Below are positions 59,788 through 64,000 of a stretch of DNA of 64,000 nucleotides, piece after piece. The notes under the pieces were generated by a model. It did no database searches, was not told the origin of the DNA, and saw only the letters and a program-made list of their open reading frames with translations. A program made the translations under genes and the position numbers. The DNA comes from JAVJSD01 sp040219575 (lineage in GTDB: Bacteria; Planctomycetota; Planctomycetia; Pirellulales; Pirellulaceae), in assembly GCA_040219575.1 (NCBI GenBank), contig JAVJSD010000119.1, forward strand, positions 91,109-155,108, given 5' to 3'. Every line of letters starts with the position of its first letter. Position 1 is the first letter of the stretch.

Positions 59788-60552
59788 TCACCGCCGCGTT
59801 CGATGCTCGACCTGCAGGCGATAGAGGACCGTCTCGCCGTACGCGTCCGCGGCGTCTCCCTTGCTTGGATTGGACTGCGTGTAGCAACCGGCCTTGAAGT
59901 AACAGCCCTGCCGGGAAACCTTCCAATTCATCGCCAGTTCGCCGTTATGCCACACCTGAACCCGCCTCTCGCCGGCCTGAATCTTCAAGTCGAAGGGAGT
60001 TCCCAGCTTGTACTCGGGGTCCAGCATCACGTCGCCCACGTCGTTCCGTTCGATGAACAACTTCGTTCCCTCCAGGCGGACCATCATCAGATCATCGTCC
60101 GCGTCGTGAATCTGAGCGCAAACGACATGCTTCTTGACGGGCGGCGTCTTGGTGACGGCGACGCGCATCGTCATCGTGTGCATCGCCCGGCCCGCGGTGT
60201 CCCAGGCGGCGCGCGTTTCTCCACGATCCGTCATTTCGCGCAGTTCACAGCGCGGGTACTTGGAATTCTTGGTGGTGCTCCCGCCGCAGGGGGCGCGAAA
60301 CACAACGCCGTCGGCCTCCGCATTCACAAAGAAGCACCGCGGATCGACAAACGAAGCCAGTTCCGGTTGTTTGACCTCATCAGGAGTTCCAGCGCGCTCC
60401 GTATCGACGGGAAGCGTCAGCATCCAGCGAGACAGGTCCAAAGACTTCGCCGGCGGTTCCGCCCCTGACAGAGCAGCCGGAACGCTAACCGCCAGGAGCG
60501 TCGCCGCAAATCGCACCAAGCCGGAACGGGAACAGTAGCGATGAACGATCAT
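59788..60552 (-). CDS. Polysaccharide lyase family 7 (alginate lyase-like) exported enzyme
   Basis: A 254-residue secreted enzyme from ATG 60552, with signal RFAATLLAVSVPAALSGAE. The three PL7 regions are present: RCELREM (variant of RxELR), HVVCAQIHDADDDLMMVRLE with QIH, and QGCYFKAGCYTQSNPSKG with the YFKAGxYxQ core. QIH enzymes usually prefer guluronate-rich or mixed blocks. It cleaves alginate by beta-elimination outside the cell. Alginate-type polymer degradation fits a marine or biofilm-associated planctomycete. It is not clustered with other polysaccharide genes. Confidence 0.9.
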   Translation of the reverse strand: MIVHRYCSRSGLVRFAATLLAVSVPAALSGAEPPAKSLDLSRWMLTLPVDTERAGTPDEVKQPELASFVDPRCFFVNAEADGVVFRAPCGGSTTKNSKYPRCELREMTDRGETRAAWDTAGRAMHTMTMRVAVTKTPPVKKHVVCAQIHDADDDLMMVRLEGTKLFIERNDVGDVMLDPEYKLGTPFDLKIQAGERRVQVWHNGELAMNWKVSRQGCYFKAGCYTQSNPSKGDAADAYGETVLYRLQVEHRTRR

Positions 60553-60735
60553 GTTGCCGCCTTCGATTCGCAAAGCACGCCGTACGAGGATGATAAGTGG
60601 AGTGGAACACCAGCAGTATATCGACTTACACATCAAGCGGCCTCCGTTCATGCGTCGACCCTCCGCGCGTGCACTCGGCGGCCGACATCGACAAGAACCG
60701 GCGCTTGTGCGAACCGGGCGGCGGGCGCCGCTTGG

Positions 60736-61064
60736 TTAGCTGCCGTCGCGCGACCAGCGCTCGATCGCCAACGCGACGTGCGACCGGAAGCCGGCGATAT
60801 CGTACGAAGTCTTGCGCTTCGTCAGTTTTACCGCCAGCGAGTCGACGGCTGCGAGCAAATGTTCCGCGAAAAATGCGCGCTGGTCGTCGACCGGCAGTTC
60901 GCACATTCGAACGGCGGCGGCCCACTCGTCGGCGTCGGAATAGTCGATCAGCGTGTCGAGTTTCGCGAGCAATTGCTTCCGGGCGCGATCGGCGTTCTGC
61001 GACTCAGGAACAACGTGAGCTCGTCGATCGTTTCAAACGCCAGGACTGACTCGACAAGGCTCAT
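60736..61064 (-). pseudogene. Frameshifted small gene, hypothetical (about 109 residues if repaired)
   Basis: From ATG 61064 the frame reads MSLVESVLAFETIDELTLFL and then turns into low-quality sequence. In another frame, from about 61008 on, ESQNADRARKQLLAKLDTLI then DYSDADEWAAAVRMCELPVD continues to the stop at 60736 (end SHVALAIERWSRDGS). The total is 329 bases, one short of a multiple of three, so one lost base would restore a 109-residue protein. The join lies near 61003-61010. The sequence is acidic and helical. It may be a genuine inactivation or a sequencing error. Confidence 0.7.
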
Positions 61065-61160
61065 CGATTGGATGCCCGCGGCAAGCGACGTCGGCGACCG
61101 GTTCGCCGCCAACGGACGGTGATTTCCAAACCCGCCGATCGGCGGCGCGCCGAAAGCGCC

Positions 61161-61583
61161 TTAGTCGATGGTAGCGCCCGCAATCGCCGGGGACTTGTAG
61201 GCCGTCTTGATCAGCTTTTTGAGCGTCGGAACATGCACGTCGTCGAACTTCTTGATGTACAGACAGGACTTGCCGCTCTTATGTTTTCCCAGTTTTTCCA
61301 GCACGGCGGCTTGCTTCTCCAACTCGCAGTGCAGGTACAGCGTCAGGTCTTGCTTGCGGGGAGAGAAACCGACGTGGAACCAGTCTCCCTCCGAAGTCTT
61401 GCCACGGTAGTGGAAGCGACCAAAGCCCACCTTGTCCTTCCCCCACATCACCGCCGGCTCCCCCGTCAGCTCCTTCATCAGCGTCAGCACGCGGAGGCAG
61501 TCGGCGCGTTTCTGGTCGTCCTTGATTCCGGCAAGGAACTTGTCCACGCCGGGATCGTCGTTTCGTGTCGTCGATTTCTTCAT
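61161..61583 (-). CDS. DUF1801 protein
   Basis: A 140-residue protein from ATG 61583. DPGVDKFLAGIKDDQKRADC, LKELTGEPAVMWGKDKVGFG then RFHYRGKTSEGDWFHVGFSP, RKQDLTLYLHCELEKQAAVL and CLYIKKFDDVHVPTLKKLIK are typical of the DUF1801/YdhG family, an iron-chaperone frataxin-like fold with no settled function. It is cytosolic and of normal length. It stands alone between the frameshifted gene and the DUF2200 gene on the same strand. Confidence 0.88.
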   Translation of the reverse strand: MKKSTTRNDDPGVDKFLAGIKDDQKRADCLRVLTLMKELTGEPAVMWGKDKVGFGRFHYRGKTSEGDWFHVGFSPRKQDLTLYLHCELEKQAAVLEKLGKHKSGKSCLYIKKFDDVHVPTLKKLIKTAYKSPAIAGATID

Positions 61584-61703
61584 GGGGGACCCCAGTTTGT
61601 TGAGTTTCCTGTTTTGACCGCACCTTGACCTGCCCGGCGGCGAAGCAACGCGGCGGCCGACGAGATCCGCGGCGAAGCACCGCGGCCGAGAAACATACGA
61701 CGC

Positions 61704-62054
61704 TCACTGCCGAAGCACCTTGTCCATCGCCTTGCCCTTGGCCAGTTCATCGACAAGCTTGTCCAACTGGCGAATCTTCTTCATCAGCGGATCTTCAACC
61801 TCTTCCACTCTCACACCGCATACCACGCCCTTGATGAGGCGGCTGTTCGGATGGATGGCGGGGGCTTCGGCGAAGAAGGCTTCGAAGTCGGCCTGCTGGT
61901 CGATCTGGCGCTGCAGACCCGACAGGTCGTAACCCGTCAGCCAACAGATGACTTCGTCGACCTCCTCCTTCGTGCGCCCCTTCCGCTCCGCCTTCTGTAC
62001 GTACAGCGGGTACACCGAGGCGAAGGGAGTCGCGAAAATTCGATGGGCTGCCAT
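61704..62054 (-). CDS. DUF2200 protein
   Basis: A 116-residue protein from ATG 62054. MAAHRIFATPFASVYPLYVQ then KAERKGRTKEEVDEVICWLT and GYDLSGLQRQIDQQADFEAF then FAEAP, VEEVEDPLMKKIRQLDKLVD are the well-conserved DUF2200 pattern (Trp-Leu-Thr-Gly-Tyr centre). It is cytosolic and of normal length for the family. The function is unknown. Confidence 0.9.
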   Translation of the reverse strand: MAAHRIFATPFASVYPLYVQKAERKGRTKEEVDEVICWLTGYDLSGLQRQIDQQADFEAFFAEAPAIHPNSRLIKGVVCGVRVEEVEDPLMKKIRQLDKLVDELAKGKAMDKVLRQ

Positions 62055-62170
62055 CTTCAGCGCCTTGGTTGCGGCGACGTGGTGAGGGCTCGTGAGGCCC
62101 AACGGCAAGGCGATCGGGCGGCGGACCATCCGCAAGACGCCCAAGTCACCGAAAACCTTTCCTACAGTTT

Positions 62171-62410
62171 ATTGAGGCCTGCACATTCATTGCCGACGAC
62201 AATTCTAACGAAGGTAGTCTATTGAAGCCGGCAATTTCAATGCAAGCATCCATTACGAGCATCCATTACGATCGACTCGTTTAACGGCAAGCCGGAGGCG
62301 TCGGCGGATCGTTGCAGCAACGTTTCCAGCTAGTTCGAGGTCATGCGCGCGCCGTCGCCTTCGGCTTGTCGCTAAACGACACGGCTCGCTACATCGTCGG
62401 CATTGGAAAT
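62171..62410. repeat. Family C element, compound version
   Basis: TTGAGGCCTGCACATTCATT and TTGAAGCCGGCAATTTCAAT form the outer left part. The core arms CGTTTAACGGCAAGCCGGAG (62278 on) and CGCCTTCGGCTTGTCGCTAA then ACGAC (62355-62379) follow, then GGCTCGCTACATCGTCGGCA, the complement of a stretch in the copy at 34447. It sits in the 627-base gap between the DUF2200 and DUF6998-like genes; the rest holds a family M core (about 62582-62605) and no gene. Confidence 0.8.
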
Positions 62411-62681
62411 GAGTCTTCAATCACCGTCGCATCGCCCAAGAAAATGCGGCCGTGCCGGTTCACCGATTCGCACTGCGTCATCCACCGGCGAATGGCCGAC
62501 GGAAAGGGCGAACCACGAGAACCGAAGAGCAAGAAAGATGAGCAGCCAGGCATTCGTCCTGAAGGGAGGAGATTCCACAGTCCGGGGTCGCGCAGCGCAC
62601 CCCGAGTTGCGTTCTTCAACAGCGCCGCCCACTTCAACCGTGCCGCCCCGCCGGATATGGCGGAAACCGTTTCTCGGTGAC

Positions 62682-63356
62682 TCAGAACTTGGCCTGGATT
62701 TCGCGGATGAGCGTGCTGCCGAGTTGGCGCGTATTGATCGAGTTTCCGTTGCTGTTGGTGACGCTGACGCCAAGTTTGGCGGCGATCTTCCGCAGCGTCG
62801 GTTTGGCTGGGATGACGAGCTCGTCGCCGTCCAAGACCTCGATCGAACCGCTGGCGAGTTCCTGGATGGTGATGTTCTCGAGCTGCGCCGTCCTCACCAC
62901 GGGAATCTCGGACCGATCCTTCGGAGGGCGAACCAGTTTCGACAAGTTGACCGAGAGCCTGCCCGTCGGCTTGGGTTCGCCAAGTATCTCCAGTGCCTTG
63001 TCTTTCGATTCGTCCAGCAGCGTCTCGATCTGCATTTCCTCGGTGTTCACGCGCAGGACGATGATGCGGTCGACCTGATCCAGCGTATTGACGTTGAAGG
63101 AGACGATTCCCGTGTTGCTCATCACGGCGGTCGTCTTCACGGAGACCCGCTCGCCGAGGGAACTGACGACGTCGTAGCCGTGCTGATTCACATCCGTCGC
63201 CATTTGCCCGTTCGTGATCAAGGCCGCATACAGTTCGCCGATCCGCCCGATCAAGTGCCGCAACTCCGTCGGCGGCACGCCCCAGTGCAACTCCCGCTCG
63301 AACCACGCCATCGCGTCGCCCAGCGACTGGATAATCTGCATTTGCGTCAGCGCCAT
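62682..63356 (-). CDS. DUF6998-like protein, possibly PD-(D/E)XK nuclease fold
   Basis: A 224-residue protein from ATG 63356 (MALTQMQIIQSLGDAMAWFE). The N-terminal region RHLIGRIGELYAALITNGQM then ATDVNQHGYDVVSSLGERVS and VKTTA matches the type annotated DUF6998. A Glu, a Gly-Tyr-Asp, and VSVKT arranged in this order look like a restriction-endonuclease-like core (E, D and xxK). The C-terminal half is a separate domain ending LGVSVTNSNGNSINTRQLGS then TLIREIQAKF. A methylase or toxin partner is not seen. Confidence 0.65.
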   Translation of the reverse strand: MALTQMQIIQSLGDAMAWFERELHWGVPPTELRHLIGRIGELYAALITNGQMATDVNQHGYDVVSSLGERVSVKTTAVMSNTGIVSFNVNTLDQVDRIIVLRVNTEEMQIETLLDESKDKALEILGEPKPTGRLSVNLSKLVRPPKDRSEIPVVRTAQLENITIQELASGSIEVLDGDELVIPAKPTLRKIAAKLGVSVTNSNGNSINTRQLGSTLIREIQAKF

Positions 63357-63386
63357 GGCGTCATGCAACCGTAACCAGATTTTCAA

Positions 63387-63833
63387 TTAGCGGAATGCGC
63401 GGAAGTTGACGCCGCACAATCTGGCGACGAGGCCGGACAGGGGCGTCAGCGCCATCGCGATGCCGCCGACGAGCACGCCGACTCCCGCCGCCAGGATGCT
63501 CAACACGATGGGGTTTGCGTTGGGATGGGCCGGAATGAGAGGCACGACCAGACAGGCCAGCGCCCCGCATGCCACCGGAATCACCAGGAACATCACCAGT
63601 TTCACGTACAGGGGCGTGCCGTTGAACAGCCGCCGTCGAAAGTGCCCCACGCTCTCGTTGGTGTCCGACCACCGGAAGTTCTCGGCCAAGTCGAACGAAT
63701 GGCATGCCGCACAGTAGGTCCCGCTCATGAAGCGAAGAGGATTCACGACGTGACTCAAAGAACCTCCGTCGACGATCGTTTCACCGCCGCACGTCGCATG
63801 GGTGTATGCCCGTGCTTCAAACGGCGGCGACAC
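63387..63833 (-). CDS. Hypothetical zinc-binding membrane protein
   Basis: A 148-residue protein from ATG 63833. The N-terminal 60 residues hold THATCGG and GTYCAACHSFDLAENFRWSD, with three Cys that could bind zinc, plus His. Two hydrophobic helices follow (LYVKLVMFLVIPVACGALAC then LVVPLIPAHP and IVLSILAAGVGVLVGGIAMA). The C-terminus is short and basic. It is 30 bases upstream of the DUF6998-like start on the same strand, so the two may be co-transcribed. The function is unknown. Confidence 0.65.
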   Translation of the reverse strand: MSPPFEARAYTHATCGGETIVDGGSLSHVVNPLRFMSGTYCAACHSFDLAENFRWSDTNESVGHFRRRLFNGTPLYVKLVMFLVIPVACGALACLVVPLIPAHPNANPIVLSILAAGVGVLVGGIAMALTPLSGLVARLCGVNFRAFR

Positions 63834-63893
63834 ACGTTACCCTGTCGGATTCGCCATCAAGTTAGTGTAACGTTCTTTCTGTAAGAACAAGAT

Positions 63894-63958
63894 CAAGTTT
63901 TTGCCGGCGTAGCGGAGGCGAGCGCTAAGCGAGCCGCAGCGGAGCCGGCAAAAACTTG
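63894..63958. repeat. Perfect 15-bp inverted repeat (CAAGTTTTTGCCGGC arms)
   Basis: 63894-63908 pairs exactly with 63944-63958 (GCCGGCAAAAACTTG). The 35-base centre has further partly paired GC text (GCGGAGGCGAGCGCTAAGCG). It lies upstream of the last minus-strand gene and is likely another dispersed element. The last 42 bases of the window hold nothing recognised. Confidence 0.85.
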
Positions 63959-64000
63959 GGCGGCATCTTGAAGGGGCGGGCCACACTTGGTTTCCTACCC

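Overview
The window is GC-rich bacterial chromosome that looks planctomycetal, most likely from the Pirellulales. I infer this from two DUF1080 exported proteins, a Tat-exported terpene-cyclase-like repeat protein, TPR plus glycosyltransferase fusions, an adenosylcobalamin-dependent class II ribonucleotide reductase, several exported proteins without assigned function, genes scattered on both strands in short operons, and intergenic spaces full of short palindromic repeats. I see no rRNA, tRNA, CRISPR array, prophage or insertion sequence.

Layout. 1-6.5 kb: the 3' end of a quinone-reductase-like gene, an OleB/haloalkane-dehalogenase-like hydrolase, a THUMP-like methyltransferase and several uncharacterised genes. 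7-16 kb: nrdJ with a strong terminator and a pair of NrdR-like boxes, a dicarboxylate/amino-acid symporter, a lone CpaF-type ATPase, thiL, a TerB-like protein and mutM. 16.3-21.7 kb: a TetR-MFP-RND efflux operon with two copies of one 13-bp palindrome at the two gene starts. 22-29.6 kb: an exported Lon-type (S16) protease, a diguanylate cyclase, and a four-gene exopolysaccharide module (GumC, BY-kinase-like ATPase, sugar transferase, WecG/TagA). 29.8-49.5 kb: oligoendopeptidase, DUF1080 proteins, a TPR/glycosyltransferase fusion, an enolase-superfamily enzyme, larE, an atypical response regulator, an amidase, an HU-like protein with a long tail and a CxxxC chelate protein. 49.8-53 kb: a tightly packed operon (glutaminyl cyclase, radical-SAM activase, and two proteins that recall accessory parts of FtsH ternary systems). 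53.2-56.5 kb: a fadA-fadB type beta-oxidation pair. 56.8-59 kb: a hybrid histidine kinase combining an ethylene-receptor-type membrane domain with a FixL-type haem PAS domain. 59-64 kb: an alginate-lyase-like enzyme, a frameshifted small gene, DUF1801, DUF2200 and DUF6998-like proteins.

The two most striking observations are the kinase at 56828-59050, whose residues match both the copper/ethylene site of ETR1 and the haem site of FixL at the exact spacings, and the intergenic landscape. At least ten different families of small palindromic or simple-sequence repeats recur in the gaps, two of them forming the last codons of genes, and no transposase is present to explain them.
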